A stretch of DNA of 64,000 nucleotides from JAGOUA01 sp964645655 (GCA_964645655.1 CAZXZS010000001.1:248001-312000); one strand, 5' to 3'; numbered from the stretch's first letter, positions 6,905 through 15,653 are shown. Notes: a model not told the origin generated them from the letters alone. A program made the numbers and translations.

Positions 6905-9900
6905 ATGCCTCCCTTTGAACAGACGCCCGTCCCGCTTCCTTTCGACGAAGAGGAGGCGAAGAACCGTCGCGCACAGCTTGCGCTCGAACGGAGGTTCTTC
7001 GGTTCGCGCGAGGCCGACGAGCTCGTCGGGCTTGGGGTGAAGGTGCTTTCCCCTTCCCTCCAAAAACGGATTGCCTTTGGTGCGGCGATCTTCAACCTCA
7101 CGCTCGACCGACAACGCATGGGCGAGCTCGGGATCATCTCCGAAGACGGGATGGTCGCCCCGGAGTGGGAAGACTTCCTGGTGTTCGGCTCCCCATCCGA
7201 CGCGCTGAACGCCATCCGTTCGGGGATGCTGGTGCCGAGCGCGCGACAGGTGAAGATGATCCTGGAAGGGAGCAACGCGAATGTCTTGAAGGATAACGTC
7301 GACACCTTGCGGGCGATCGGTGCCTTTGAGCCCGCGATCTGCGATAAGGGCGCCGCCGATCGCCTGATTGAGCGCGCGCCGATGTTCGTCTTGGATCTTA
7401 TCAAGGGCAGGGATGCCTTTTTTGACGTCAACCAAGCGAGGCGTTTGGTGTGGCGCCTGCTCGATGATGGGTATGGCGATGACGATGGCGGGTTCTTTCG
7501 AGAGTTGGTCCGTCTGGGCGTGATCACGCCTGGCTTCTTTGGCGCATCCGATGTAGACGCGTTGATTGAGAAGAAGCCGGCGGTGGCCATAGCCTGGGCA
7601 AGATTCACCCATCTACGGCTCACGACCGATCAGGCGCGCCGTCTGTTGACAGCCTTGACGCCTGACCCCACGTTGCGGGCCATCTCAAGAAAGTTTTCCG
7701 ATATAGCCGGTTTTTCCCACCTTTTTCTATCGCCGAGGGACCGCTTCATCCATTTCGCGGACCTCCGGGAAATGGGTGTTTTCGAGCCGGGGGTCGTGAC
7801 GCCGGCCTTGGTAAGGCGCTTGATGAAGGCGAACGCGGGCCTGGTCTTAACCGCGTTCAACCATGGCGCCTTGGAGCTCGATCGTGCGCAGCTTGAGGCG
7901 CTCCGAGACCAGGACGACATCGGCGCCTGGGAATTTTCCGTCTGCGTACGCGCCCTGGCGGAACGAGGGGTTTCCAGCGCCGAAGCCGTGAGAAAAAAAG
8001 TCGGCTCGCGTCCGGATATCGCGCTCTCACTCGTGGAACGGGGGGAGCTGACCGTTACCCATGACCTGTTCGTGGAGCTGTTGGCTATCGATCTCCTCAC
8101 GCAGGTAAAATTTTCCCTTCATGATGAAGCGCAATTGGAGGCGATCTTCGCCCGCCAAGGCCGCTTGACCGAGTCAGACATCGCCAGGCTCGCCGATGCG
8201 CTCCTCCAGCGCGTCCAAGGACGGACAGGAAAGATCTACCAGATAGAGTACCTGGAGAGGCTTGCCAAGGTGTGCGGCGCGGGCGAGCGGAGCTGTGCGT
8301 TCCTTCGGGTCTGCGAGCGCGTCACGGCTTCGCCTTCCGCGTCCTTGCGGAAGATCTCCGGCGAAATCATCGGGCAGCTGCGCACGGCCACCGACCCGCT
8401 CGCTGCCTATGAAAAGATCGCGGCCGTATTCGAGCGCAACAACCTTCCGCTCGTGGGAAAGGTGTACAAGGTGTTTGAGGCGATCAACACGAAGGAGCGC
8501 CTGGAAACGACCCTCCAGAACAAGGCCCTCAGCCCCACCTTACGGGCCGAAAGCCATCGTGCTCGCCTGTTCACGGTCTATAAGGACCTCCTCGGCATCC
8601 ATCTCGACTCGAACAACCCTTCGTTGCGCGCCTATTTAGAGGCATTCCGCTTTGGCGAAGCCGTCGCCGCAAAACTTGACCAGGAAGGTCCGCTGGCCCT
8701 GTCCGAAGAGGAGAAGCGCCGGTTCACGACGTTCGTTCGTCGCTGTGAACGCCTGTTCGAGCAATCGCTCTATGGCCAACGAAAGCCGCCCGCTCCGAAG
8801 CCGGTTGACGAGTCGCCGGTCCTCGAGGCCTATCGAAGGCTCCGCGAGGATCTTCGCGTGGGTGCGGGGCAGACGCTCGCCGCCCGTGTCGCCGACATGT
8901 ACTTGCGTCCGCTTGGCATTGCGACCTTGGACGAGGCGTTGGCCCGCATGGACCGGGCGAGCGCCCACGCCGACCAGCGTAACCGCGCCTGGATCGAGGC
9001 TTCCGGCGGCCGCATCCGCCTCAAGGCCGGCGACCTGGTCAAGGGGTGCGATCAGGAATACCTCGAAAACATCCTGCAGAACGGTTCGGTCGCGAAAGAG
9101 TACCTCGGCCCGTCCGCGAACTCGGATGCTACCCCCTACGATACCGACCTTGGGCGGGTGATCCCGGCGGATGCCGACCAGGACCTGCTGAAGACGCTCA
9201 AGGCATCACCGGCATGGGCGTATGGGGACGTGTTCCTGGTGGTCCGTGATCGCGGGCAATTTCAAGAGATGCGCGCGAAGGATGACCCCTCCGACCTGGT
9301 CCGCGTCGCATTACAACGCGAAACGCATGTGGAGCTGTTCTACTCGGGAACCGTCGATGCCTTCCGTAGGCGCCATTACGGCATCCGTACCGGGTTCGCG
9401 AGCTCCCAGATCGACGCGATCGTTGTCAATGAGAGCGTGCGCGCAAAAACAGAAGCGCTCGATCCTTGCATTGCCTCGATCGTCGCGCAGGGCCACTACA
9501 TCCCCGTCCTTGATGTACATGGGGACGTGCTCTTTACTCCCGCGCAATACGACGAATACCGTCGGCGCTTCTTCAGCGGGATCGGCGGGCAGCCGTTTCT
9601 GCTTGAGCGCTCGCCTCGCGAGCAAGCCTCGCTGCATCTCCTGCGTTTGGAAGCGGTTTTACGCGCGAAACGCCTCGAGCGGCCCGAGACGGTCGCCACG
9701 AGCCAGGCCTTGCAAGCGACCGTCTTGGGGGTCCTAGCGAGCCAAGGCGTACAAACCGAGCAAAGAGCGCACGAGCTCCTTACGCGCGCCGAGCTCTACG
9801 AGACCGGTTCGACCGCGCGCGGAACGAACGTTCCTGGTTCTGCCGATTTTGATTTCATGCTGAAGTTGAGCGCGACCGACATGGACAAGGCGGGCACGAT

Positions 9901-10453
9901 TGGCGCGGCCCTTGCGAAGGCCCTTGGCGGAACCCATCACCAGGGCTCGACGAGCCGCCAGCTTCGCCTGTTGGGTGTGCAGATCGGGGAAACGGTAGCG
10001 GATGTCGACATCGGCTTTCACCACAAGACGGAGACCGACGCGTATGAGTCGCACCAGTCCGTCCGCGAACGCCTCGCCTCGATCGGCCGCCAAGACGGCG
10101 AAGAGGTGCAGGCACGGGTCATCGCCAACATCGTCCTTGCGAAAGAGGTCCTCAAGGAGGCGGAAGCCTATAAGGCCGTTGAGCAAGGTGGGCTCGGTGG
10201 GATCGGGGTGGAGAACTGGATCCTCTCGGAAGGCGGAAGCCTGGTCGTCGCCTGCGAATCGTTCGTGCGTGCGGCCTACCAGGGCCCGGCCCTCCGCTCG
10301 TTCAAGGAGTTCAAGCAACGCTACAAGATCTTGAATCCCGCCATAAACGCAAAAACCAGCATGCATGACAGCTATCTTGAAAAGATGACGGAGCAAGGCT
10401 ATCGCAAGATGGCAGCGGCCGTGAGGGAATACCTGTTCGGTTTGGATGGGTGA
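6905..10453 (+). CDS. Large multidomain protein with C-terminal class I nucleotidyltransferase domain, 1,182 aa
   Basis: The frame is open from 6653, but ATG 6905 is taken as start: TGGTATCAT (extended -10) ends 14 bases upstream and the preceding codons are low-complexity. Residues 1-700 look like helical repeats. Residues about 710-880 form a separate domain (GCDQEYLENILQNG, DATPYDTDL, HYGIRTGFASSQIDAIVV) faintly like ADP-ribosyltransferase folds (inference). The C-terminus has polymerase-beta-type motifs: GSTARGT (968-974), DFD (981-983) and DVD (1033-1035). GGLGGIGVENWIL (1095-1107) then recalls the GFSGYLxELL element of archaeal-type CCA enzymes and OAS-like proteins. The domain would transfer a nucleotide to an unknown acceptor. 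There is no signal peptide and no Shine-Dalgarno. Confidence 0.65.
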   Translation: MPPFEQTPVPLPFDEEEAKNRRAQLALERRFFGSREADELVGLGVKVLSPSLQKRIAFGAAIFNLTLDRQRMGELGIISEDGMVAPEWEDFLVFGSPSDALNAIRSGMLVPSARQVKMILEGSNANVLKDNVDTLRAIGAFEPAICDKGAADRLIERAPMFVLDLIKGRDAFFDVNQARRLVWRLLDDGYGDDDGGFFRELVRLGVITPGFFGASDVDALIEKKPAVAIAWARFTHLRLTTDQARRLLTALTPDPTLRAISRKFSDIAGFSHLFLSPRDRFIHFADLREMGVFEPGVVTPALVRRLMKANAGLVLTAFNHGALELDRAQLEALRDQDDIGAWEFSVCVRALAERGVSSAEAVRKKVGSRPDIALSLVERGELTVTHDLFVELLAIDLLTQVKFSLHDEAQLEAIFARQGRLTESDIARLADALLQRVQGRTGKIYQIEYLERLAKVCGAGERSCAFLRVCERVTASPSASLRKISGEIIGQLRTATDPLAAYEKIAAVFERNNLPLVGKVYKVFEAINTKERLETTLQNKALSPTLRAESHRARLFTVYKDLLGIHLDSNNPSLRAYLEAFRFGEAVAAKLDQEGPLALSEEEKRRFTTFVRRCERLFEQSLYGQRKPPAPKPVDESPVLEAYRRLREDLRVGAGQTLAARVADMYLRPLGIATLDEALARMDRASAHADQRNRAWIEASGGRIRLKAGDLVKGCDQEYLENILQNGSVAKEYLGPSANSDATPYDTDLGRVIPADADQDLLKTLKASPAWAYGDVFLVVRDRGQFQEMRAKDDPSDLVRVALQRETHVELFYSGTVDAFRRRHYGIRTGFASSQIDAIVVNESVRAKTEALDPCIASIVAQGHYIPVLDVHGDVLFTPAQYDEYRRRFFSGIGGQPFLLERSPREQASLHLLRLEAVLRAKRLERPETVATSQALQATVLGVLASQGVQTEQRAHELLTRAELYETGSTARGTNVPGSADFDFMLKLSATDMDKAGTIGAALAKALGGTHHQGSTSRQLRLLGVQIGETVADVDIGFHHKTETDAYESHQSVRERLASIGRQDGEEVQARVIANIVLAKEVLKEAEAYKAVEQGGLGGIGVENWILSEGGSLVVACESFVRAAYQGPALRSFKEFKQRYKILNPAINAKTSMHDSYLEKMTEQGYRKMAAAVREYLFGLDG

Positions 10454-10569
10454 AGGCACGAACGGTTGTTGCGACAAGATGCGGATTTGGTGACGCTTTC
10501 TACGTTCTGCAAACCTGCATAAAAGCCTGGTCGTGCCCCAGTATGCCATTCGTGAATGATCAACCGCAT

Positions 10570-10596
10570 AAAAACCCGCCTGGATAAGCGGGTTTT
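10570..10596. terminator. Bidirectional terminator between the 1,182-aa gene and tRNA-Arg
   Basis: AAAACCCGC pairs with GCGGGTTTT across a 7-8 base loop. It serves the minus-strand tRNA-Arg, which ends 5 bases away, and can also stop the plus-strand gene ending at 10453. Confidence 0.7.
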
Positions 10597-10600
10597 CACA

Positions 10601-10677
10601 TGGTGCACCCCAGACGATTTGAACGTCTGGCCTCTTCCTTCGGAGGGAAGCGCTCTATCCAGCTGAGCTAGGGGTGC
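10601..10677 (-). tRNA. tRNA-Arg (anticodon CCG), CCA encoded
   Basis: On the minus strand a full cloverleaf is seen: acceptor GCACCCC/GGGGTGC, a D arm with GCTC/GAGC, an anticodon stem CTTCC/GGAAG with loop CTCCGAA (anticodon CCG, reading CGG), a T arm AGACG/CGTCT with loop TTCAAAT, discriminator A and genomic CCA. It is 77 nt including CCA. Confidence 0.95.
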
Positions 10678-10804
10678 GTCTGGTGGGCGTGGGCCCTTGG
10701 CCGGTCCAGGCCCTAGACTAGCCGGTGCCAAGCCTTTCCGCAAGGCCCGTTATTGACGGCCAGGCGCCCTTCCGCTACCATCTGGCCCAGACCGTGTATG
10801 GTAC

Positions 10805-10880
10805 GCGACGGTAGCTCAGCCGGTAGAGCAGGGGCCTCTTAAGCCCAAGGTCCTGGGTTCGACCCCCAGCCGTCGCACCA
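10805..10880 (+). tRNA. tRNA-Lys (anticodon CTT), CCA encoded
   Basis: Acceptor GCGACGG/CCGTCGC, D arm GCTC/GAGC, anticodon loop CTCTTAA (anticodon CTT, reading AAG), T arm CTGGG/CCCAG with loop TTCGACC, and genomic CCA. The outer anticodon-stem pair (27-43) appears as G-A, so this stem has four normal pairs. Confidence 0.95.
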
Positions 10881-10885
10881 GCGAG

Positions 10886-10910
10886 AACCTCCCTGAAAAG
10901 GGAGGTTTTT
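10886..10910 (+). terminator. Intrinsic terminator of tRNA-Lys
   Basis: AACCTCCC pairs with GGGAGGTT across a short loop and is followed by T residues, 5 bases after the encoded CCA. Confidence 0.85.
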
Positions 10911-11011
10911 CGTTTCGGAATGGGGGGATTGGCCCTCCCCGCATTCCCGCAAGTCCCGATGCCCGTTCCATCGGCGACGCCTGCGCCCGGAATTGGCGTT
11001 TGAGGCAAATG

Positions 11012-11033
11012 AAAAAGACGCGGGTCAGGCGTC
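11012..11033 (-). terminator. Terminator of the Bax-inhibitor-like gene
   Basis: On the minus strand GACGC-7-base loop-GCGTC is followed by five T, directly after the stop at 11037. The stem is short. Confidence 0.6.
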
Positions 11034-11036
11034 CGG

Positions 11037-11717
11037 TCAGTCCTTCTTGCCGCTGAACGGGAGCAGGTGCAGGAGGAGGTTCAGCACGTCGAGGTAGAGC
11101 GACGCGGCGACGTCGATCGCGTTGTCGTGCGTGCGTTCGAGGCGCATCGCCCGGTTCATGTCGTACACGATGAACCCGGAGAAGAGGAAGACGGCGATGG
11201 CGTCGATCGCCGTGAGCGCGCCGCGGATCGGCAGCCCCATGAGGGCGATGATGGGGACGAACAGCATGCCCATGATCAGCGCGACGAGCGCGGCGAGCAG
11301 CCAGCCGCCCCAGTGGGCGAGCGACTTGGGGGAAACGACCCCGATCGTTCCGAAGACGAGCGTGATCCCGCCGGTCATGGCGAGGACGCGCAGCAGGTTG
11401 GCGTGCGGGTACTGCGCCGTCACCGGCCCCAGGAGGGCGCCGAAGGGCCCCGCGACGAGCGCGTAGCCCAGCGCGGAGACGAACGGGTTCTTGCTTCTCG
11501 CCGTCAGGTAGATCCCGATGAAGGGCACCAGGCTGAGCCCGATCAGCGCGAGCGTGTTGTGCGCGAGGGCGGCGGGCGTGACGTAGGCGAGGGCGCCGCT
11601 GAAGGCGAGTCCCGCCAGCGTCCAGAAGCTGATCATGCCGATGAAGGCGCGCTCGCCCATCGCGTGGTCGCGGCCCTTGTCCATGCGATCCCAGACCGTG
11701 CTTGTCGTTGTGGCCAT
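11037..11717 (-). CDS. Bax inhibitor-1/YccA family membrane protein
   Basis: A 226-aa polytopic protein with seven hydrophobic segments. The pattern near the start (ERAFIGMISFWTLAGLAFSGALAY) and the C-terminal signature (GFIVYDMNRAMR, then DVAASLYLDVLNLLLHLLPF) are typical of the UPF0005/BI-1 family (YbhL, YccA). Family members are proton- or calcium-leak-like or FtsH-associated membrane proteins of poorly known role. An upstream ATG at 11735 exists, but 11717 has a GAGG 6 bases upstream. A near-consensus promoter lies at 11772-11801, back to back with proS. Confidence 0.9.
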   Translation of the reverse strand: MATTTSTVWDRMDKGRDHAMGERAFIGMISFWTLAGLAFSGALAYVTPAALAHNTLALIGLSLVPFIGIYLTARSKNPFVSALGYALVAGPFGALLGPVTAQYPHANLLRVLAMTGGITLVFGTIGVVSPKSLAHWGGWLLAALVALIMGMLFVPIIALMGLPIRGALTAIDAIAVFLFSGFIVYDMNRAMRLERTHDNAIDVAASLYLDVLNLLLHLLPFSGKKD

Positions 11718-11771
11718 GCGTGGCCTCGCTTCCATCCGTTGCGGGGGGAAAATGCCGCATCGGACGGCAAG

Positions 11772-11801
11772 ATTCTAGCGCGCTTCCGTTGCTTTTGTCA
11801 A
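11772..11801 (-). promoter_or_regulatory. Predicted promoter of the Bax-inhibitor-like gene
   Basis: On the minus strand TTGACA-N18-TAGAAT. The predicted start lies about 45 bases upstream of ATG 11717. Confidence 0.55.
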
Positions 11802-11984
11802 TAGAGGGGCATGGTTTGGCGATCGCCATTCCCGGTGGGGCGCTGCGTCCGCAAGAGGTGGCTGATGTTGCCAACCGAAACAGATAATTTATTTTACGAC
11901 GCAAGATGTTGGGGTATTTTTTGTTCTTCACCCGCGCTCCGCCCTGTGGACAGTCCGATCCCGATTCGTTACCCTCCCTCCCAT

Positions 11985-13244
11985 ATGCGTTACCGTTCCC
12001 TCGGGGTCAAGACCCTGCGTGCGGCCCCCCAGGAGGCCGAATCGATCAATGCCCAGCTGCTGCTCCGCGGCGGCTTCGTGCGCCAAGAAATGGCGGGAGT
12101 CTACTCGTGGCTGCCGCTCGGGCTCCGGGTCTTGCGCAAGGTCGAGAAGATCGTCCGTGAAGAGATGGACGCGCTTGGCGCGCAGGAGATTTTGATGCCC
12201 GCCCTGCAAGCCAAGGAAGCGTGGGTGACGACGGGCCGTTGGGATAGCGTCGACATTCTCTTTAAGCTCCCGTCGCAGACCGGCAAGGAGTATGCGCTCG
12301 GCTGTTCGCACGAGGAGGTCGTGACGCCGCTCGTGCAATCGTACGTCCAGTCATATAAGGACCTGCCCACGAGCGTCTACCAGATCCAGACCAAGTTCCG
12401 CGACGAGTTGCGTGCCAAGAGCGGTATCCTGCGCGGCCGCGAGTTCATCATGAAGGACATGTATTCCTTCCACCGCACCCAGGAAGACCTCGACGCGTTC
12501 TATGCCCGCGCGATGGATGCGTATTTGCGCGTCTATACCCGCTGTGGCGTCCAGGCCCGCGTCGTCGAGGCTTCGGGGGGCGTCTTTTCGGACAAGTTCT
12601 CGCACGAATTCCAGGTCCTCACCGATGCCGGTGAAGACCTGATCCTCACGTCACCGTCGTGGAAATATGGCCAGAACCAGGAGGTCGCCTCGCGAAAGGA
12701 GGGCGACGCCTGCCCCGACCATCCCGGTGAGACCCTCGAATGGAAGAAGGGGATCGAGGTCGGCAACATCTTCCAGCTTGGCACGCGCTATTCCGACGCT
12801 TTTGGCATGACGTATGCCGCCGAAGACGGCTCCAAGCAACCGGTCATCATGGGGTGCTACGGCATCGGCGTCAGCCGCCTGGTGGGGACGATCGTCGAGG
12901 CGAGCCATGACGTGCGGGGGATCATCTGGCCGGCGTCGGTCGCGCCGTATCAGGTCCACCTGGTCACGTTCCGGGGCAAGACGCCCGAAACGCAGGCCCA
13001 AATCCAGCAGGCGGCCCAAGACCTGTACGACGCGCTCAACGCGAAGGGGGTCGACGTCCTCTGGGACGACCGCGACGAGGCCTCGCCTGGCGAGAAGCTG
13101 GCGGATGCGGACCTCATCGGCATTCCGACCCGGGTCCTGTTCTCCGAGAAGAGCCTTGCCGAAGGGTCGGCCGAAGTGAAGCGCCGCGCCCTGGCGGAGG
13201 CGGAACTCGTGAAGGTCGAGGATCTCGTGGAACGCATGGCTTGA
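11985..13244 (+). CDS. proS: Prolyl-tRNA synthetase, short form without editing insertion
   Basis: This is a class II synthetase charging tRNA-Pro. At 419 aa it lacks the 180-residue editing (INS) domain present between motifs 2 and 3 of standard bacterial ProRS (about 570 aa). Seen in order are an N-terminal helix and motif 1 region (GVYSWLPLGLRVLRKVEKIV), motif 2 (TKFRDELRAKSGILRGREF), motif 3 (IMGCYGIGVSRLVGTIVEAS) and the anticodon-binding domain (WDDRDEASPGEKLADADLIG). The start is ATG 11985 after a pyrimidine-rich leader, with no Shine-Dalgarno. Without INS, clearance of Ala-tRNA-Pro would need a free-standing editor not visible here. Confidence 0.93.
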   Translation: MRYRSLGVKTLRAAPQEAESINAQLLLRGGFVRQEMAGVYSWLPLGLRVLRKVEKIVREEMDALGAQEILMPALQAKEAWVTTGRWDSVDILFKLPSQTGKEYALGCSHEEVVTPLVQSYVQSYKDLPTSVYQIQTKFRDELRAKSGILRGREFIMKDMYSFHRTQEDLDAFYARAMDAYLRVYTRCGVQARVVEASGGVFSDKFSHEFQVLTDAGEDLILTSPSWKYGQNQEVASRKEGDACPDHPGETLEWKKGIEVGNIFQLGTRYSDAFGMTYAAEDGSKQPVIMGCYGIGVSRLVGTIVEASHDVRGIIWPASVAPYQVHLVTFRGKTPETQAQIQQAAQDLYDALNAKGVDVLWDDRDEASPGEKLADADLIGIPTRVLFSEKSLAEGSAEVKRRALAEAELVKVEDLVERMA

Positions 13245-13254
13245 TCATGAAAGG

Positions 13255-13287
13255 ATCCCTCATCCGTGTTCGCGGATGGGGGATTTT
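13255..13287 (+). terminator. Intrinsic terminator of proS
   Basis: ATCCCTCATCCG pairs with CGGATGGGGGAT (one G-U pair) and is followed by TTTTT. Confidence 0.8.
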
Positions 13288-13310
13288 TCGTTAGGTTTTT
13301 TTCGGCATAG

Positions 13311-13333
13311 AAAAGAACGCCGCATGGGCGTTC
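13311..13333 (-). terminator. Terminator downstream of the IMPase-like gene
   Basis: On the minus strand GAACGCC-loop-GGCGTTC is followed by TTTT. The same 7-bp stem and flank recur at 14590-14612. The stretch 13334-13467 between it and the gene holds no ORF I can support, but see the finding on a copy of a C-terminal coding end. Confidence 0.6.
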
Positions 13334-13467
13334 AGCGTTACGGGTCCCCGACCCGGCAGATGCGGGTCGCGTCCTCATGGTGACGTTCTCATTCATCACC
13401 AGTGAAGGGTGGGAATGTCTGCCGTTTTATGTGGCATGGTCTGTGCGGAAAATAAAAAAACCGCGTC

Positions 13468-14478
13468 TCAGCTGGACGTGGTCAGCTTGCGCAGGAGCAG
13501 GGTGCGCAGGAGCGACGCCGTCGCTTCGTCGACGGCGATGAGGCCGTGGGCATAGGTCTTCTGCTCGCGGTCGAAGGGGCCCGGCTCATGGATCCCGCCG
13601 GCCCGCTCGACCAGGAAGCCGAAGGCGGCGCTGTCGATGAGTTGCGCGCCGGCACCCAGGCGTCCCACCGACCCGCCGGTGAGCAGGCTCTCCGTCGCGT
13701 GGTTCCAGCCCGGTTGCCCAGTGAAGTCGCGCCAGGGGTAGATGGGGGTGTAGCCCGCCTGGCGGACGGTGTCCGCCTGGTCGCCGTAGTCGCGCCCGAG
13801 GAGGACCACGCGCTCGCCCCTGTCCTTGAGGGTGAGCCGTTCGACCTTGGGAGGCATGGGCGTCGGCAGCCCGCGCTCGTAGAAGGTGACGTGGTAGGCG
13901 GCGTCTGACCCATCGCGCGGGTCCTTCCAGCCTAGGAAGACGTCATCGTACATGGGCCGATAGACCAGCGCGCCGAGCATCCGCCAATCCTCGTCGCAGA
14001 TGGTGACGATCACCTCGTAGGTCGTCATCCCGCTCTTGTAGTAGAGCGTCCCGTTGATCGGGTCGAGCGTGACGATGTAGGGGCGGCCGTCGGGGATGTA
14101 GCGCGAGATCCGGTCGCTCGGCTCCCCTTGACGCTCCTTCTTCTCGGTGGGGCGCTCCTCGCCGTAGAACGAGGCGTCGCTGAGACGCAGCCAGACGTCC
14201 TGGCCGATCCGGTCCTCGACCATCAGGTCGGCGTCGGTGAGGGCGCTTGCGAAGGCGGAGCCTTCCTTGCTCAGCCGCGCGTCGCTCGGCGACATGAAGG
14301 GCTGGAGCCTGCGGGCGAGCAGGCCCGCCTCGCGGATGCTGGGCAGGAGGGCGAGGAGGGCGGCCCGGATGCCGAGGTCCCGGATGCGTTGCGGCTTCGG
14401 GAGGGTGCCACCCCCCTGATGGGCGTGGAAATGGGCGGTGATCTCGAGGTCGGTGTTGTGTGCGTCTTCTTTTCGCAT
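13468..14478 (-). CDS. Inositol-monophosphatase-like protein with altered metal site, 336 aa
   Basis: The order of motifs matches the IMPase/FBPase-like phosphatase superfamily: TDADLMVEDRI (81-91), the FYGEE metal ligand pair (104-108), TLDPINGTLYY (138-147) and a C-terminal IDSAAFGFLVERAGG. Family enzymes use Mg to hydrolyse sugar or nucleotide phosphates. The usual DPIDGT is here DPINGT, so one metal-binding Asp is Asn at about position 142, which may weaken or abolish catalysis. A possible insertion of about 50 residues lies before the last motif. The start at 14478 is backed by GGAAGGA 6-7 bases upstream and a promoter at 14502-14530. It is monocistronic, in a run of three accessory genes. 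Confidence 0.7.
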   Translation of the reverse strand: MRKEDAHNTDLEITAHFHAHQGGGTLPKPQRIRDLGIRAALLALLPSIREAGLLARRLQPFMSPSDARLSKEGSAFASALTDADLMVEDRIGQDVWLRLSDASFYGEERPTEKKERQGEPSDRISRYIPDGRPYIVTLDPINGTLYYKSGMTTYEVIVTICDEDWRMLGALVYRPMYDDVFLGWKDPRDGSDAAYHVTFYERGLPTPMPPKVERLTLKDRGERVVLLGRDYGDQADTVRQAGYTPIYPWRDFTGQPGWNHATESLLTGGSVGRLGAGAQLIDSAAFGFLVERAGGIHEPGPFDREQKTYAHGLIAVDEATASLLRTLLLRKLTTSS

Positions 14479-14501
14479 GACGGTTCCTTCCGGGCACGGG
14501 G

Positions 14502-14530
14502 ATTGAATCGAAAAATAGGTAAAATGTCAA
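14502..14530 (-). promoter_or_regulatory. Predicted promoter of the IMPase-like gene
   Basis: On the minus strand TTGACA-N17-TTCAAT, with the predicted start about 16-18 bases upstream of ATG 14478. Confidence 0.5.
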
Positions 14531-14589
14531 GCCTCGATGAGGCGCATCATGGGAAGAGCGCCATGCCCGCCATGCGCTTTCACATCAAG

Positions 14590-14612
14590 AAAAGAACGCC
14601 TGCAAGGCGTTC
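14590..14612 (-). terminator. Terminator of the frameshifted accessory gene
   Basis: On the minus strand GAACGCC-TTGCA-GGCGTTC is followed by TTTT, 5 bases after the stop at 14618. The stem is identical to that at 13311-13333. Confidence 0.75.
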
Positions 14613-14617
14613 GTGGT

Positions 14618-15521
14618 TCAGGGATCGGGGACCCGGCGGATCTCGATCTCGACGTCCGGATGGTACCACTCCTCCGTGCCGAAGGCGGCGCGGTCGAGGC
14701 CGAGCCGGTGGATCGTGAAGGCATAGGTGCCGGGTTGGACGGGGACGCGGGCGACGCGCTCGGCGCTCGTGGGAATGTCCTCCCCGTCCGCGAAGGCGCG
14801 CCAGTAGCCGCTGACGCCTTTGGCTTCCGGGATGCCGGTCACCGTTTTGCGGAGGGCGCTATACCGGCCCACCAGGATCGTGCCGTCCTGACGGCGATAG
14901 ATGCCGCCCGCATCTTCGTGCAGGACCAGCGTCAGGGCGCCCCGCCGCGCCCCGAGGGAGGCCGACATGCGTTGCGCTGGTAGCGACTCTTCGGCAAACG
15001 CTCGCACCTCCGCCTCGCATGCCTCCGGGTCGGGCCTTCCGTGCCTTCGGAAATCGTTGCCGATGGCGAGGATCCCCGACGCGACGGTGAGCCTGACCGT
15101 GAACGGGCCTTCCTCCGTGGCGCATGGGGCTCGTCGCGCGGAGCGTCTCCCCGTCGAGACGGTAGATGGGCGGTGCGGTGTCCCCGTGGCCGAGGCCGCA
15201 GAAGTAGCACCTGCCGTCGAAGCCCAGGTCGATGGCGATCGAATGCGTTGACGCCTGCGGGAAGGAACCGGAGGTAAGGGCGTCGGCCAGGGCGTCCAGC
15301 TCGTCGACGCTCGTGTTCCAGTCCGGCTTCGTGGAGGCGAAGCGGATCCTGCATGCCCGACGGAGGACCTCGGGCGGGATGCAGTGGCCGTTGCCATCGA
15401 CCTTGATCCGGTCGAGATGGCGGGTGATCGCCCGACGCAGGCGTTCCTCGGCCCGGTCGCGGGCCCTGGCGGCCTCACGCTCGTTGTATGTGAGGACGGG
15501 GTGGCGTTTCTCGTCAGCCAT
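14618..15521 (-). pseudogene. Uncharacterised accessory gene interrupted by one frameshift
   Basis: The N-terminal half reads from ATG 15521 (MADEKRHPVLTYNEREAARA), set by GAGGGAG 5 bases upstream and a promoter at 15585-15613, as far as RLDGETLRATSPM near 15130. A coherent protein then continues in the next frame (GPFTVRLTVASGILAIGNDF onward) to the stop at 14618 (EIRRVPDP). The two parts join near 15115-15130 and together would give about 300 residues. The N-terminal half has a CYFCGLGHGD motif, possibly metal-binding; the C-terminal half looks beta-rich. No family is recognised. Either the gene is broken by a net one-base gain, or the assembly has an indel, or the frame is shifted in translation. 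Confidence 0.6.
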
Positions 15522-15584
15522 GGGGGCTCCCTCTTGGGTTGGGGTTGATGATCCGTGGGCTTTTTTGGCCGGTTCGGATGTCGG

Positions 15585-15613
15585 ATCCTAGCGGTTCGCG
15601 GAGGGGTTGTCAA
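15585..15613 (-). promoter_or_regulatory. Predicted promoter of the frameshifted accessory gene
   Basis: On the minus strand TTGACA-N17-TAGGAT; leader of about 57 bases carrying the Shine-Dalgarno. Confidence 0.6.
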
Positions 15614-15629
15614 GGGTACGGCCAGGCAT

Positions 15630-15653
15630 GAAAAAACGCCCAATGTTGGACGT
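15630..15653 (-). terminator. Terminator of the 144-aa accessory gene
   Basis: On the minus strand a 7-bp stem (ACGTCCA/TGGGCGT, one G-U pair) with a 4-base loop is followed by six T. Confidence 0.7.
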
